DNA of 64,000 bases from the NCBI GenBank assembly GCA_002688175.1, contig NZCC01000068.1:17328-81327 (forward strand). The letters are read 5' to 3'. The notes under the pieces were generated by a model, which was not told the origin of the DNA, ran no database searches, and worked only from the letters and a program-made list of their open reading frames with translations. Positions 39,855 to 49,832 of this stretch are shown in pieces. Source of the stretch: Chromatiales bacterium. Its GTDB lineage: Bacteria > Pseudomonadota > Gammaproteobacteria > Steroidobacterales > GCA-2729495. Positions within the stretch are counted from its first letter, which is position 1. The number at the start of each line of letters is the position of its first letter. Position numbers and translations under genes: made by a program.

Positions 39855-41615
39855 ATGGAGGTGAAATTGTCGGCAATGCGGCTGATTCGCCGGCGTGTGG
39901 CGCCGGTTAAGTTATTGCAGAGTTTTCCAGCCGATATGCACCCGGTTTTGCAGCGGGTGTATGCAGCACGTAATACGGCTGCAGATCAGTTGGTCCCCTC
40001 CCTGGCCCAGATGATTCCGGTCGGGGCGTTGGCAGGTGCGACCGCAGCAGCTATGCGTCTGGCCGATGCGCGAGTCCGACAGGAGCGGGTTCTCATCCTT
40101 GGTGATTTCGATACTGATGGCGCGACGGCGACGGCCCTGTGTATCAGTTGCCTGCGCGCCATGGGGTTTGCTGATGTTGTTTACCTGGTGCCGAACCGGA
40201 TTGAATTCGGGTACGGATTGTCGCCGGCAATTGTTGACGAGGCGGCAAAACTGCGACCGGATCTGATTGTGACGGTCGATAACGGCATATCAAGTATTGA
40301 CGGGGTCGAGCGTGCGAAGCAGCAGGGTATTGATGTCATCGTAACCGATCATCATCTGCCGGGCCTGAAGTTGCCTGATGCAGTTGCGATCGTGAACCCT
40401 AATCTTGCCGATGAACCGTTTCCGAGTAAGTGCCTGTCTGGTGTAGGCGTTGCTTTTTACGTCCTGGCAGCGCTTGGCCGGTTGCTCGCCGATCGGGGGT
40501 TGATTGGACGTGGTCAGTCAAGATCAATCGTGGCCGATGGCCTGGATCTTGTCGCACTTGGTACGGTCGCCGATCTGGTCAGGCTGGATTACAACAACCG
40601 GATACACGTTACCGAGGGTCTGGCGAGAATGCGTAGCGGGCGCACACGGCCCGGTATTCGCGCATTATTTACGGTGGCCGGTCGGAATATCCGTGATGCC
40701 CGGGCCAACGATCTCGGTTATGCGATTGCCCCGCGTCTGAATGCAGCCGGACGGCTGACAGATATGTCTCTGGGTATCGACTGTCTGCTGGCGCAATCAG
40801 ATGCAGAAGCCTTACAGCTGGCAAAACGTCTTGATGCATTGAATATAGAACGCCGGCAGCTGCAGGCGCAGATGGAAGCTAAAGCACGCGATTTTGTTGC
40901 CTCGGCAACGCGCAATCTGGTGGACTCTGGTGAGGATGACCGGCACGATGCTTATTGCCTGTTCGACGCAAATTGGCATGAAGGTGTCGTTGGGCTCGTC
41001 GCCTCCCGCATCAAGGACCAGGTCCATCGTCCAGTCGTTGCATTTGCACCAGCCGATCAGGGTGGATTGCTCAAAGGTTCCGCACGTTCGATTGAAGGTA
41101 TTCACATTCGTGATGTCATCGATGCAATTGCGGCCAGACATCCGGACCTGGTCAATAAATTCGGTGGGTATGCGATGGCGGCCGGCATGACTATCGATGG
41201 AGAACGACTCGATACCTTTCGTCAGGCCTTTGTAGCTGAAGTCAGGCAGCACACGGATGCGCTGACCGGCCCAGACCTGATCTGGACGGATGGCGAACTG
41301 GCTGCTGCTGAGCTAAATCTCGATCTTGCCGAGGAATTGCGACGTGGCGGGCCCTGGGGGCAGGGTTTCCCGGAGCCGTTGTTTGAAAACGTGCTGGAAG
41401 TTGTAGATCATCGGGTGCTCAAGGATGCGCATTTGAAGCTCCGTGTCAGTCATCCGGACGGTAAGGGTCTGACCGAGGCTATTATATTCAACCAGACGCA
41501 ATTTCCTGACGGCTTTGACGGGTCGTTACTGAAGCTTGTCTATCGACTCGATGTTAACGAATATCGTAATCGACGGACTGCGCAACTGGTTGTGGAACAC
41601 ATGCAATCCGCATAG
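39855..41615 (+). CDS. recJ: Single-stranded-DNA-specific exonuclease RecJ
   Basis: 5'-3' single-strand exonuclease of recombination and mismatch repair. The 586-residue product has DHH-family motifs GDFDTDGATATAL, VTVDNGISS, VTDHHLPG and a DHHA1/OB C-terminal part (KGSARSIEGIHIRDVID). Length matches E. coli (577). Several in-frame start codons lie within the first 10 residues; 39855 is the longest choice. It is followed by prfB, an order shared with other gammaproteobacteria. Confidence 0.95.
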   Translation: MEVKLSAMRLIRRRVAPVKLLQSFPADMHPVLQRVYAARNTAADQLVPSLAQMIPVGALAGATAAAMRLADARVRQERVLILGDFDTDGATATALCISCLRAMGFADVVYLVPNRIEFGYGLSPAIVDEAAKLRPDLIVTVDNGISSIDGVERAKQQGIDVIVTDHHLPGLKLPDAVAIVNPNLADEPFPSKCLSGVGVAFYVLAALGRLLADRGLIGRGQSRSIVADGLDLVALGTVADLVRLDYNNRIHVTEGLARMRSGRTRPGIRALFTVAGRNIRDARANDLGYAIAPRLNAAGRLTDMSLGIDCLLAQSDAEALQLAKRLDALNIERRQLQAQMEAKARDFVASATRNLVDSGEDDRHDAYCLFDANWHEGVVGLVASRIKDQVHRPVVAFAPADQGGLLKGSARSIEGIHIRDVIDAIAARHPDLVNKFGGYAMAAGMTIDGERLDTFRQAFVAEVRQHTDALTGPDLIWTDGELAAAELNLDLAEELRRGGPWGQGFPEPLFENVLEVVDHRVLKDAHLKLRVSHPDGKGLTEAIIFNQTQFPDGFDGSLLKLVYRLDVNEYRNRRTAQLVVEHMQSA

Positions 41616-41653
41616 GATAGCCGCGCTTACCAGGCAATAAAGTCGGAAATGAA

Positions 41654-42749
41654 ATGGAAACCAACCAGATAAAAGCCAAAATTGCAGATCTGCAGCAACG
41701 AAGTATTGCTTTACGGGGGTATCTTTGACTTCGATGAAAAGGTAAACCGCCTGGCTGAAGTTAGCAAAGAACTTGAAAACCCGGAAGTCTGGAATAATCC
41801 GGCGCTCGCTGAAGCACTCGGCAAGGAACGCTCGGGGCTCGAAGCGGTAACTGAAAATATCGAGCGAGTTACGAATGTACTGGCTGAATCGGCTGAATTA
41901 CTGGAGTTGGCCGAAGCCGAAGATGATGAATCGACACTGGCTGAGGTTCAGGCTGATGTCAGCGGTGTCGAAGTTGAAATCGAAAAGCTTGAATTTCAGC
42001 GCATGTTTAGTGGTAAGGCTGATGCATCGAATGCTTTTGTCGATGTGCAGGCCGGATCCGGTGGTACCGAGGCCCAGGACTGGGCCGAGATGTTGTTGCG
42101 TATGTACCTGAAATGGGCGGAAACCAATGGATTTTCGGCAGAACTGATTGAGATGTCGCCCGGTGAAGTTGCCGGCATCAAGAGCGCGACAATACATGTT
42201 GTCGGTGAGTATGCTTTTGGCTGGTTACGGACAGAGCTTGGTGTGCACCGCCTGGTTCGCAAGTCACCATTTGATTCAGGGAATCGACGGCATACCTCGT
42301 TTGCTGCAATTTTTGTGTCGCCAGAGATCGATGACAACTTTGAAATTGAAATCAACCCTGCGGATCTGCGTATTGATGTTTATCGTGCTAGTGGTGCCGG
42401 TGGTCAGCATGTCAATCGGACCGAGTCTGCGGTACGTATTACGCATCTGCCGACCAATTCTGTCGTGCAATGCCAGAATGATCGTTCACAGCACAAGAAC
42501 AAGGCTACGGCGATGAAACAGCTACGCGCCAAGCTCTACGAACTCGAAGAGCAGAAGCGCAGAACCGAGGCGCAGCAGGTTGAGGAAACGAAGTCTGATA
42601 TTGGCTGGGGCAGTCAAATCCGTTCCTATGTGCTCGACCAGTCGCGGATCAAGGATTTGCGTACCGGCGTCGAGACGGGCAATACGGAAGCGGTGTTGAA
42701 TGGCGGATTGAATCGCTTTATTGAAGAGAGTTTAAAGCAGGGTTTGTAA
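41654..42749 (+). CDS. prfB: Peptide chain release factor 2 (programmed +1 frameshift)
   Basis: Recognises UAA and UGA stop codons. The zero frame starts at ATG 41654 and runs 24 codons to an in-frame UGA at 41726-41728, in the classic context CGG GGG TAT CTT TGA C with an SD-like G-run just upstream. A +1 shift (skipping t41726) enters the 41727-42749 frame, giving 364 residues, as in E. coli. The ORF track shows only the second frame. The RF2 anticodon-like SPF tripeptide (RKSPFDS) and catalytic GGQ ([12 protein letters not shown]) are present. The shift provides autoregulation: low RF2 raises frameshifting. Confidence 0.97.
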
Positions 42750-44237
42750 ATGAATGACAGTATTCCCGAGCATCGGTTAATTGCCGAGCGGCGTAATAAG
42801 TTGAATGAACTGCGCGAACTCGGTTTTGCATTTCCCAACGGACGTCGACGGACAGCCATGGCGGGACAGCTGGTTGAAACCTACGAGGATCATTCAGCCG
42901 ACATACTGGCGGAAAATGAAGTTGAGGTCAGTATTGGCGGTCGGCTTATGGCCAAGCGTGTCATGGGGAAAGCCAGCTTTGCCAAGCTGCAGGATCGTTC
43001 GGGGCAGATCCAGATCTTCGTGCAACGCGATATGGTGTCCGCAGATATCTACCAGGCTTTCAAACGCTGGGACCTGGGGGACATCATCTGGGTGCGCGGT
43101 AAAGTATTCAGGACCAAAACCGGAGAATTATCCGTCAGGGCTGAGGAGATTGATCTGCTGACAAAATCCTTGCGTCCACTGCCTGAGAAATTTCATGGTC
43201 TTTCTGATCAGGAGATGCGCTACCGGCAACGCTACGTGGACCTGATCATGAATGAGGAGTCACGACAGGTATTTCGTGTTCGGACCAGGACCGTTCAGTA
43301 CATTCGTTCTTACCTCGATACAATGGACTTTCTCGAGGTTGAGACACCGATGATGCAACCGATTCCTGGTGGCGCGGTTGCCAGGCCCTTTATTACTCAT
43401 CACAACACGCTCGATCGTGATTTATATTTGCGTATTGCGCCTGAGCTGTATCTGAAACGCCTTGTTGTTGGCGGCTTCGAACGTGTCTATGAAATCAATC
43501 GGAGCTTTCGTAATGAAGGAATATCGACACGTCATAATCCCGAGTTTACGATGCTTGAGCTGTATATGGCTTATGCCGATTACGAAGTGTTAATCGACCT
43601 GACTGAAAACCTGTTGCGTAGTCTCGCCACAATGTTGTTCGATGACGGTATCGTGACTTATCAGGACAAGAGCTACGATTTGTCGAATGCTTTTCGGCGT
43701 CTCAGTGTTATCGATGCCGTTGCCGAGTTTAATCCAACCCTCGACAGGAACAAGCTGCGCGATGCGGAATACCTGGGTGAAGTTTGCAAGAACCTCGGCA
43801 TAGAAATCAGGGATGGCTATGGCTCAGGTAAACTGTTGATCGAGATTTTTGAGAAAACGGTCGAAGACCGGTTGATCGAACCGACGTTCATAACCGGTTA
43901 TCCGGCAGAAGTATCTCCCCTGGCTCGGCGCACCGATAATGATGTCTGGCTGACGGATCGCTTCGAACTGTTTATTGCGGGGCGTGAGCTGGCCAATGGA
44001 TTCTCCGAGCTGAATGATCCGGAAGATCAGGCTGAACGTTTCCGTGTCCAGGCAGCGCAGAAGGATGCCGGTGATAATGAGGCGATGTTTTATGACGAGG
44101 ATTACATCACGGCACTGGAGTACGGCATGCCGCCGACGGCCGGACTTGGTCTCGGCGTTGATCGTCTCGTTATGTTTCTGACCGATAGCGATTCAATTCG
44201 CGATGTGTTGCTGTTTCCGCTGTTGCGGGATGTGTAG
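42750..44237 (+). CDS. lysS: Lysyl-tRNA synthetase, class II
   Basis: Charges tRNA-Lys. The 495-residue product has an N-terminal OB-fold anticodon domain ([21 protein letters not shown]) and the class II core: motif 1 region ([16 protein letters not shown]), motif 2 [18 protein letters not shown] and motif 3 [20 protein letters not shown]. It starts immediately after the prfB stop codon, the standard prfB-lysS pairing. Its stop lies in tgtaggagcgggttt, which resembles the core of gammaproteobacterial REP palindromes but has no matching second arm. Confidence 0.97.
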   Translation: MNDSIPEHRLIAERRNKLNELRELGFAFPNGRRRTAMAGQLVETYEDHSADILAENEVEVSIGGRLMAKRVMGKASFAKLQDRSGQIQIFVQRDMVSADIYQAFKRWDLGDIIWVRGKVFRTKTGELSVRAEEIDLLTKSLRPLPEKFHGLSDQEMRYRQRYVDLIMNEESRQVFRVRTRTVQYIRSYLDTMDFLEVETPMMQPIPGGAVARPFITHHNTLDRDLYLRIAPELYLKRLVVGGFERVYEINRSFRNEGISTRHNPEFTMLELYMAYADYEVLIDLTENLLRSLATMLFDDGIVTYQDKSYDLSNAFRRLSVIDAVAEFNPTLDRNKLRDAEYLGEVCKNLGIEIRDGYGSGKLLIEIFEKTVEDRLIEPTFITGYPAEVSPLARRTDNDVWLTDRFELFIAGRELANGFSELNDPEDQAERFRVQAAQKDAGDNEAMFYDEDYITALEYGMPPTAGLGLGVDRLVMFLTDSDSIRDVLLFPLLRDV

Positions 44238-44280
44238 GAGCGGGTTTGCGCAATGGTGATTGGCTTTAGTCTGGCAGGTA

Positions 44281-44852
44281 TCAGCTCGCATCATCCGCAG
44301 GGGCATAGCTGAATTTTTGCCCGGCGATTGCCGTTTCATACATGAGACCGCCCTTGGCCAAGGTGAATATTGCCATGTCGGCCGTCCAGTGCCCCGCAGA
44401 TGATGCGTCCCTGGTTCTTGCCTCGTTGCCACTTGCGAAGTACCCGTCGTGCCGGTCTGGGCACTTGCGCCAAGTGTGATCGCAACAGCTGAGGCTTCGG
44501 CGCCGAATTCAAAGCTGCCGCTGGTAAACCGGTTGTAGGCAGTTTTGTTCTTGAAAAAAATGATTTGGCTGTAAGCCTGCCCACCAAACTGGAAGCCGAT
44601 ACTGATTTGCACCATTTCTGTCAAACCGGTGACGGCGTTATTTCGGTACACGCGTCCCTTGCCATAAGTTCCACCGATACCTATTCCACCCTTGCCGATC
44701 GTCGGAAAGAGGGCATATCCGTAAGCTTCCGCGAAAAAGCTCTTCGTACCACTTGAGGCACGAAATTTGTCGAGTGCCGTATCGAAATTGTCGGCCGGGG
44801 CGGAGGTTGACAGCAGCAGCAAGGCAAGCGGGAAAAGGGTGTGTTTCATCAT
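44281..44852 (-). pseudogene. SYLF-domain (YSC84-like) lipid-binding protein, frameshifted
   Basis: The first frame encodes a signal peptide (MMKHTLFPLALLLLSTSAPA) and a SYLF domain (SFFAEAYGYALFPTIGKGGIG, SQIIFFKNKTAYNRFTSG, FEFGAEASAVAITLGASAQT) up to GTTGTS. Near 44436 the frame breaks. The expected family C-terminus continues in another frame: GNEARTRDAS, then TADMAIFTLAKGGLMYETAI and AGQKFSYAP, ending at TGA 44281-44283. Loss of one base (TCGGCAAGT to TCGCAAGT) explains this. The zero frame otherwise reads on to 44193, inside lysS. It may be a real pseudogene or a sequencing error. The ATG overlaps the ygfZ stop (ATGA) with AGGAG upstream. Confidence 0.8.
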
Positions 44853-45781
44853 GTCAGCTCTCCTGAGGTGCCCGGGTCTGCTTGATAGGGTAATGGTTGG
44901 TTGTTCAATTTGATATTTCGCGCCTGATCGGCAAACCAGGCTCCGCTGGCGTCTTCGATTGGCAGGACGGCGAGTAATTCACCACGTGTTCCCTGTTCGC
45001 TGAAGATTACCACCTTACCGGTTGCGTTGCCGGGTCCGTATAGTCCGGCCCCAGGCGGTAAATTAGTGGCCTGGTCTGTTGTGAATCGATACATCCGTCG
45101 CTTGATGCGACCCAGGTTCTGCGTACGAGCCACAATTTCCTGGCCGACGTAACAGCCTTTGTCGAAACTGATCGCACCGATCAGGTCGAGATTCAGCATC
45201 TGGGGTATGAAAAGTTCCTGGGTGGTAGCGACGATAAACGGCAAACCGGTGCGAATCGATTGCAGTATCCAGGTCGATTCGTCGGCGGGTTTGAATCTGG
45301 TCGTTTCGGCAGTCGGCCCGATCAGCCATGCGCGATCCGGATCGCCGACGACACCCACAACGAGACTATGGTCTGCTAATCGGGTTGGTCCGGTGCCGAT
45401 CTGTACGCTTTCTCCCGCAATACGCAGTTGATCCTGTCCATCAAGGCCAAAAAGTCCGCTTATCGGAGTTGTGGAAATCACTATCTTGACATCCGCTCTG
45501 AGCACGAACATTTGCAGTCGTTTTGCTACGCCTTTAATTATATCGGCCGGCAGTGGCCACCAGATTTCATCACCGGCAGCGATCAGCTGACCGGCGGCCA
45601 GCAACCGGCCTTTGGCCGAAGCCCAGCCAGCAAGCGAGGTTCCGCTGGTTTTAAGTGTCGCAAGGTCTTGTGTCAACTGGCCCTGCAGGAACTCGACATG
45701 GTCAGATCCGCTAATGACGAGCACCTGAAAACCTTCCAGCCGGGTAGCTTTAATTTTTTCCCCAACCGATTTGTCTGGCAT
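44849..45781 (-). CDS. ygfZ: Folate-binding protein YgfZ
   Basis: GcvT-fold, tetrahydrofolate-dependent factor that supports assembly or repair of some Fe-S enzymes. The product is about 310 residues, with the diagnostic motif KGCYVGQEIVART near residue 215 and an N-terminal region (FLQGQLTQDLATL, GWASAKGRLLA). The ORF track starts at 45790; ATG 45781 has AAGG at a better distance. It is divergent from the SDH cluster, whose SdhB is an Fe-S protein, an arrangement that fits a shared theme. Confidence 0.92.
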   Translation of the reverse strand: MPDKSVGEKIKATRLEGFQVLVISGSDHVEFLQGQLTQDLATLKTSGTSLAGWASAKGRLLAAGQLIAAGDEIWWPLPADIIKGVAKRLQMFVLRADVKIVISTTPISGLFGLDGQDQLRIAGESVQIGTGPTRLADHSLVVGVVGDPDRAWLIGPTAETTRFKPADESTWILQSIRTGLPFIVATTQELFIPQMLNLDLIGAISFDKGCYVGQEIVARTQNLGRIKRRMYRFTTDQATNLPPGAGLYGPGNATGKVVIFSEQGTRGELLAVLPIEDASGAWFADQARNIKLNNQPLPYQADPGTSGELT

Positions 45782-45835
45782 GTGATACATCCTTGCGGGC
45801 TGAAAGTCTGTTTTTATTCTGGCACACTAACAGCC

Positions 45836-46048
45836 ATGTCAGAACCCGTTTCAATGCAGAAGAAGCCAGCGGCACCCGAAACTTCAGGGCTGGATACGGC
45901 TGATCATTCCGTTGAATCAGGCCGTGATCATGAGATTTCAGCAGATCAGGAAAATCCGGAACGGCCGCGTGAACTGGGAGGTCCGGTGGGTCCCGATCCG
46001 ACTCGTTACGGCGACTGGGAGCGCAAAGGGCGCTGCATCGATTTCTAA
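45836..46048 (+). CDS. DUF1674 / SDHAF4-like succinate dehydrogenase assembly factor
   Basis: A 70-residue protein, read from ATG 45836 (the ORF track adds about 136 spurious N-terminal residues). The acidic, low-complexity N-terminus is followed by the family signature GGPVGPDPTRYGDWERKGRC ending IDF, the hallmark of DUF1674. In mitochondria and alphaproteobacteria this family (Sdh8/SDHAF4) binds flavinylated SdhA and aids its assembly with SdhB. Its position 113 bp upstream of sdhC strongly supports the same job here. An SdhE factor is encoded in the same cluster. Confidence 0.85.
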   Translation: MSEPVSMQKKPAAPETSGLDTADHSVESGRDHEISADQENPERPRELGGPVGPDPTRYGDWERKGRCIDF

Positions 46049-46161
46049 CGGGCCTACAGGTAACCTGGTCAAAATTACTTCTGCCGGTTTTTATTGTCTG
46101 CGTGACGGGTAGTGACTTGGCCAGGCTTTGAGATGAACAAACAGAGTTGAGGTGGCAGCGC

Positions 46162-46545
46162 ATGGCAAATAGTGATCGACCCCTATCCCCGCACCTGCTT
46201 GCCTATCGATGGGGAAGCAGCATGAGGATGTCGCTCATACATCGGATGAGCGGGGTTATTTTGTCATTCGGCACGGTGGCACTCGTCGGCTGGCTGGTTT
46301 CGATCATCGCCGGGCACGATACCTACTCAGTCGTCAATTACCTGTTCGGCAGCGCCTTCGGCTTGTTTGCACTGTTCGGCTGGACCTTCTGTTTTTTCTA
46401 TCACTTGTGCAATGGCATTCGCCATATGGGCTGGGATGTCGGCAAGGGCTTTGGAAAACAGCGCGCGTATCAAAACGGAATGCTTGGCTTGATCATCGCA
46501 ATTATATTAACAGGCGGCCTGTGGGTTTTCGTGCTGGTTGGGTAA
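46162..46545 (+). CDS. sdhC: Succinate dehydrogenase cytochrome b556 subunit
   Basis: Membrane anchor that helps bind haem and ubiquinone in complex II. The 127-residue product begins at ATG 46162 with GAGGTG upstream. It has the N-terminal RPLSPHLLAYRW and MSLIHRMSGVILS, and three membrane segments; the His in FYHLCNGIRHMGWD fits the haem ligand region. It is followed by sdhD after 12 nt. Confidence 0.94.
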   Translation: MANSDRPLSPHLLAYRWGSSMRMSLIHRMSGVILSFGTVALVGWLVSIIAGHDTYSVVNYLFGSAFGLFALFGWTFCFFYHLCNGIRHMGWDVGKGFGKQRAYQNGMLGLIIAIILTGGLWVFVLVG

Positions 46546-46557
46546 CGAGGTTATTTT

Positions 46558-46941
46558 ATGAGTCTCCAGTCTCCTTTGGCCAAGGCATTAGGGCACGGGT
46601 CATCCAAGGCCGGCCCTGAGCATTGGTTGGTACAGCGATCAACAGCCATCGCCCTCGCGCCACTCGGCCTGTGGTTCATTTATGCGATGGTAACACTCGA
46701 GCACGGCAGCTATGAGATTGTCACGGCCTGGGTCGCCGAGCCGATGAATGCCATCCTGTTGATCCTGCTTGTCATGGTGTACGCCTATCACTCGATGCTC
46801 GGTCTGCAGGTCATCATCGAAGATTACGTGCGGGGCGGACTCGGGTACCTGACCCTGCTCGCCTGCCAGTTTATTCATCTGATGCTGGCGACGGCGGGAA
46901 TTTACGCGGTCATCGTCACTGCTCTTGGAGCGGGCCAATGA
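46558..46941 (+). CDS. sdhD: Succinate dehydrogenase membrane anchor subunit
   Basis: Second membrane subunit of complex II. The 127-residue product has three hydrophobic segments. [18 protein letters not shown] opens the first, and [16 protein letters not shown], with the conserved His and Asp-Tyr, lies at the haem/quinone site. It overlaps sdhA by 4 nt (ATGA). Confidence 0.93.
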   Translation: MSLQSPLAKALGHGSSKAGPEHWLVQRSTAIALAPLGLWFIYAMVTLEHGSYEIVTAWVAEPMNAILLILLVMVYAYHSMLGLQVIIEDYVRGGLGYLTLLACQFIHLMLATAGIYAVIVTALGAGQ

Positions 46942-48725
46942 CCGGCGATTACACTTTTGTGGATCACACATACGATGTCGTCGTCGTAGGCGCGGGAGGT
47001 GCCGGATTGCGTGCAACCTTCGGCATGGCCGAGGCCGGGCTGAGCACAGCTTGTATTACCAAGGTGTTTCCGACGCGTAGTCATACTGTCGCGGCTCAGG
47101 GCGGTATCAGCGCCGCGCTCGGCAATATGGGTGAAGACGATTGGCGCTGGCATATGTACGACACGGTCAAGGGATCCGACTGGCTCGGCGATCAGGACGC
47201 AATTGAGTACATGTGCAAAGAGGCCCCGGAAGCGATCATCGAGCTGGAACACTTTGGTGTGCCGTTTTCGCGAACCGAGGAGGGTAAGATCTACCAGCGG
47301 CCGTTCGGTGGCATGACGACCCGGTTTGGCGAGGGTACGGCGCAGCGAACCTGTGCGGCCGCGGATCGAACCGGACACGCGATGCTGCACACACTGTACC
47401 AGCAGTCTCTCAAACACGAGGCAACATTCTTTATTGAGTTTTTTGCGATCGATCTGATCATGCAAGACGGTGAATGTCGTGGCGTGATCGCGATCGACAT
47501 GGCGGAAGGTACGATTCACCGCTTCCGGGCCAGGCGTGTCGTCCTCGCAACCGGCGGTTACGGTCGGGCATATTTCTCGTGTACGTCGGCACACACCTGT
47601 ACCGGCGACGGCAACGCGATGGCGTTGCGTGCCGGGTTGCCGTTGCAGGACATGGAGTTTGTTCAGTTTCACCCGACCGGCATATACGGCGCCGGATGCC
47701 TGATAACCGAGGGCGCACGCGGTGAGGGCGGATACCTGACTAATTCCGATGGCGAGCGCTTCATGGAACGTTATGCGCCAAATGCGAAAGACCTCGCCTC
47801 GCGCGATGTCGTCAGCCGCTCGATAACGGTTGAAATTCGTGAAGGACGAGGGGTTGGTACGCGCAAGGACCATGTCCAACTGCATCTGGAGCACCTTGGT
47901 CCTGAGGTGATCGATGAACGTCTACCGGGTATTGCCGAGTCGTCACAAATTTTTGCCGGCATAGATGTGACGAAGGAGCCGATCCCGGTCCTGCCGACCG
48001 TGCACTACAATATGGGGGGCATCCCTACGAACTGCGATGCGGAAGCATTGACGCTCGATGCGGATGGTAACCAAACAGTTGTGCCGGGATTGATGGCGGT
48101 CGGCGAGGCCGCCTGTGTTTCAGTCCACGGAGCTAATCGTCTTGGTTCCAATTCGCTGCTCGACCTGGTCATATTTGGCCGGGCAGCAGCGAGTCGCTGC
48201 GCGGAAGTTCTGAAAACGAGCGAACGCCAACAGCCACTCGCGGCTGACGCGGGCCAGCCGGCACTGGAGCGCCTCGATCGTTTGCGTCATGCCAACGGTT
48301 CACGACCGACGGCCGAAATCCGGCTTGAGATGCGGCGGGTCATGCAGGAGCATGCGGCAGTTTTCAGAACGGGTCCTGTCCTGCAAGAAGGCATTAAGAA
48401 GTTATCTCAAGTCCTTGATTCATTTGGTGATGTTCAGGTGTCTGATCGAAGTCTGATCTGGAACACGGACCTGATCGAAACCTTCGAACTCGACAACCTG
48501 CTGCTTCAGGCAACTGCGACAATTGTCTCGGCCGAGAATCGCAAGGAAAGTCGCGGCGCACAGGCACGCGAAGACTACCCGGATCGTGATGATGAGAATT
48601 GGCTGAAGCACACCCTGTCGTGGGTCGACGCCACGGGTTCGGTGCGATTCGATTACCGGCCCGTGAACCTGGAGCCAATGACCGACGAAGTGGAAACCGT
48701 ACCGCCGCAGGCACGGGTGTACTGA
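46938..48725 (+). CDS. sdhA: Succinate dehydrogenase flavoprotein subunit
   Basis: Oxidises succinate to fumarate in the TCA cycle and respiratory chain. The 595-residue product has the FAD-binding [13 protein letters not shown], the covalent-FAD histidine in [11 protein letters not shown], active-site [20 protein letters not shown], and the C-terminal capping region. Phrases such as [27 protein letters not shown] are close to alphaproteobacterial and mitochondrial SdhA. FAD attachment would depend on the SdhE encoded downstream. Confidence 0.97.
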   Translation: MTGDYTFVDHTYDVVVVGAGGAGLRATFGMAEAGLSTACITKVFPTRSHTVAAQGGISAALGNMGEDDWRWHMYDTVKGSDWLGDQDAIEYMCKEAPEAIIELEHFGVPFSRTEEGKIYQRPFGGMTTRFGEGTAQRTCAAADRTGHAMLHTLYQQSLKHEATFFIEFFAIDLIMQDGECRGVIAIDMAEGTIHRFRARRVVLATGGYGRAYFSCTSAHTCTGDGNAMALRAGLPLQDMEFVQFHPTGIYGAGCLITEGARGEGGYLTNSDGERFMERYAPNAKDLASRDVVSRSITVEIREGRGVGTRKDHVQLHLEHLGPEVIDERLPGIAESSQIFAGIDVTKEPIPVLPTVHYNMGGIPTNCDAEALTLDADGNQTVVPGLMAVGEAACVSVHGANRLGSNSLLDLVIFGRAAASRCAEVLKTSERQQPLAADAGQPALERLDRLRHANGSRPTAEIRLEMRRVMQEHAAVFRTGPVLQEGIKKLSQVLDSFGDVQVSDRSLIWNTDLIETFELDNLLLQATATIVSAENRKESRGAQAREDYPDRDDENWLKHTLSWVDATGSVRFDYRPVNLEPMTDEVETVPPQARVY

Positions 48726-48760
48726 TTTTTTTATAATTTGTAACATGACGAGACTGATGC

Positions 48761-49543
48761 ATGGCCCAATTTGCTCTTCCGCCTAACTCGCGGGTCAAGA
48801 AAGGCAAGACATACGAGGCGCCCGCCGACGCGAAGAACGTACGGCGTTTCGAGATCTACCGCTATGACCCCGATAGCGGTGAAAACCCGCGCATGGATAA
48901 GTATGACATCGATCTTGCGGACTGCGGGCCGATGATTCTTGACGCGATGATCAAGATCAAAAGTGAAATTGATCCGACGCTGACTTTCCGCCGGTCTTGC
49001 CGTGAAGGTATTTGCGGTTCGTGCGCGATGAGTATAGATGGCACTAATACGCTGGCCTGTACGCTCGCAATCGAGGACGTCAAGGGCGATGTCAGCATAT
49101 ACCCGCTGCCGCACATGTCCGTCGTAAAGGATCTTGTGCCGGATATGACGCATTTCTATGCGCAGTACGCCTCGATCAAGCCGTGGTTGCAGACCCGTAC
49201 ACCGGCACCACCGGATAGCGAGAGATTACAGTCGAAGGAGGAGCAGGAACTGATCAATACGCCGTCGGCCTGTATTCTATGTGCCTGTTGTTCGACGAGT
49301 TGCCCCAGTTACTGGTGGAATAGCGATCGATTCCTTGGGGCGTCGGCACTGCTGGCAGTGTACCGCTGGCTCGTCGACTCACGCGATGACGCGACAGGCG
49401 ATCGGCTCGACGAACTCGATGATCCGTTTCGCCTCTATCGCTGCCACACGATCATGAACTGTACCTATGCATGTCCGAAGGATCTGAACCCGGCAAAAGC
49501 AATAGCCGAGATTAAAAAGATGCTTGTCGAGCGAAGGCTGTAA
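48761..49543 (+). CDS. sdhB: Succinate dehydrogenase iron-sulfur subunit
   Basis: Carries electrons from FADH2 to quinone through three Fe-S clusters. The 260-residue product has the [2Fe-2S] motif [21 protein letters not shown] and the second domain with [16 protein letters not shown] and [17 protein letters not shown] for the [4Fe-4S] and [3Fe-4S] clusters. The N-terminal extension ([21 protein letters not shown]) is typical of the alphaproteobacterial/mitochondrial-like type rather than the shorter E. coli form. Confidence 0.97.
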   Translation: MAQFALPPNSRVKKGKTYEAPADAKNVRRFEIYRYDPDSGENPRMDKYDIDLADCGPMILDAMIKIKSEIDPTLTFRRSCREGICGSCAMSIDGTNTLACTLAIEDVKGDVSIYPLPHMSVVKDLVPDMTHFYAQYASIKPWLQTRTPAPPDSERLQSKEEQELINTPSACILCACCSTSCPSYWWNSDRFLGASALLAVYRWLVDSRDDATGDRLDELDDPFRLYRCHTIMNCTYACPKDLNPAKAIAEIKKMLVERRL

Positions 49544-49574
49544 GGAAATTGCGGTCCGCTGATGGAGTGGCGGC

Positions 49575-49832
49575 ATGAGTTCGGCGCATCGATCACGGCT
49601 TGAATGGCACTGCCGGCGCGGCATGCGCGAACTCGATGTCATCCTGATGCGTTACATGAATCGCGATTACGACGGTGCGGGGCAGACCGAGAAAGCGTCA
49701 TTTGAAGCCCTGTTATCGTTACAGGATCCCGAGATTCTCGACTTGCTGACCGGGCGCCTCGTCGCCGAGGATGAAGATATTCGCCATGTCATCGAACGGA
49801 TTCTTGCAAATTCTCGACCTGAAAATCATTAG
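49575..49832 (+). CDS. sdhE: FAD assembly factor SdhE
   Basis: Small soluble protein that promotes covalent FAD attachment to SdhA. The 85-residue product has the signature RRGMRELDVILMRY near residue 15, including the essential RGxxE, and the following helices (FEALLSLQDPEILDLLTGR). It sits directly after sdhB, as expected, and overlaps the next ORF. Confidence 0.94.
   Translation: MSSAHRSRLEWHCRRGMRELDVILMRYMNRDYDGAGQTEKASFEALLSLQDPEILDLLTGRLVAEDEDIRHVIERILANSRPENH

Noticed and set aside
44228-44262. REP-like core tgtaggagcgggttt at the lysS stop codon
   Set aside because: Resembles REP palindromes of other gammaproteobacteria, but no matching second arm is present and it partly lies in coding sequence.
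46902-47894. 330-aa minus-strand ORF inside sdhA
   Set aside because: Antisense shadow of a highly conserved gene; no domain recognised.
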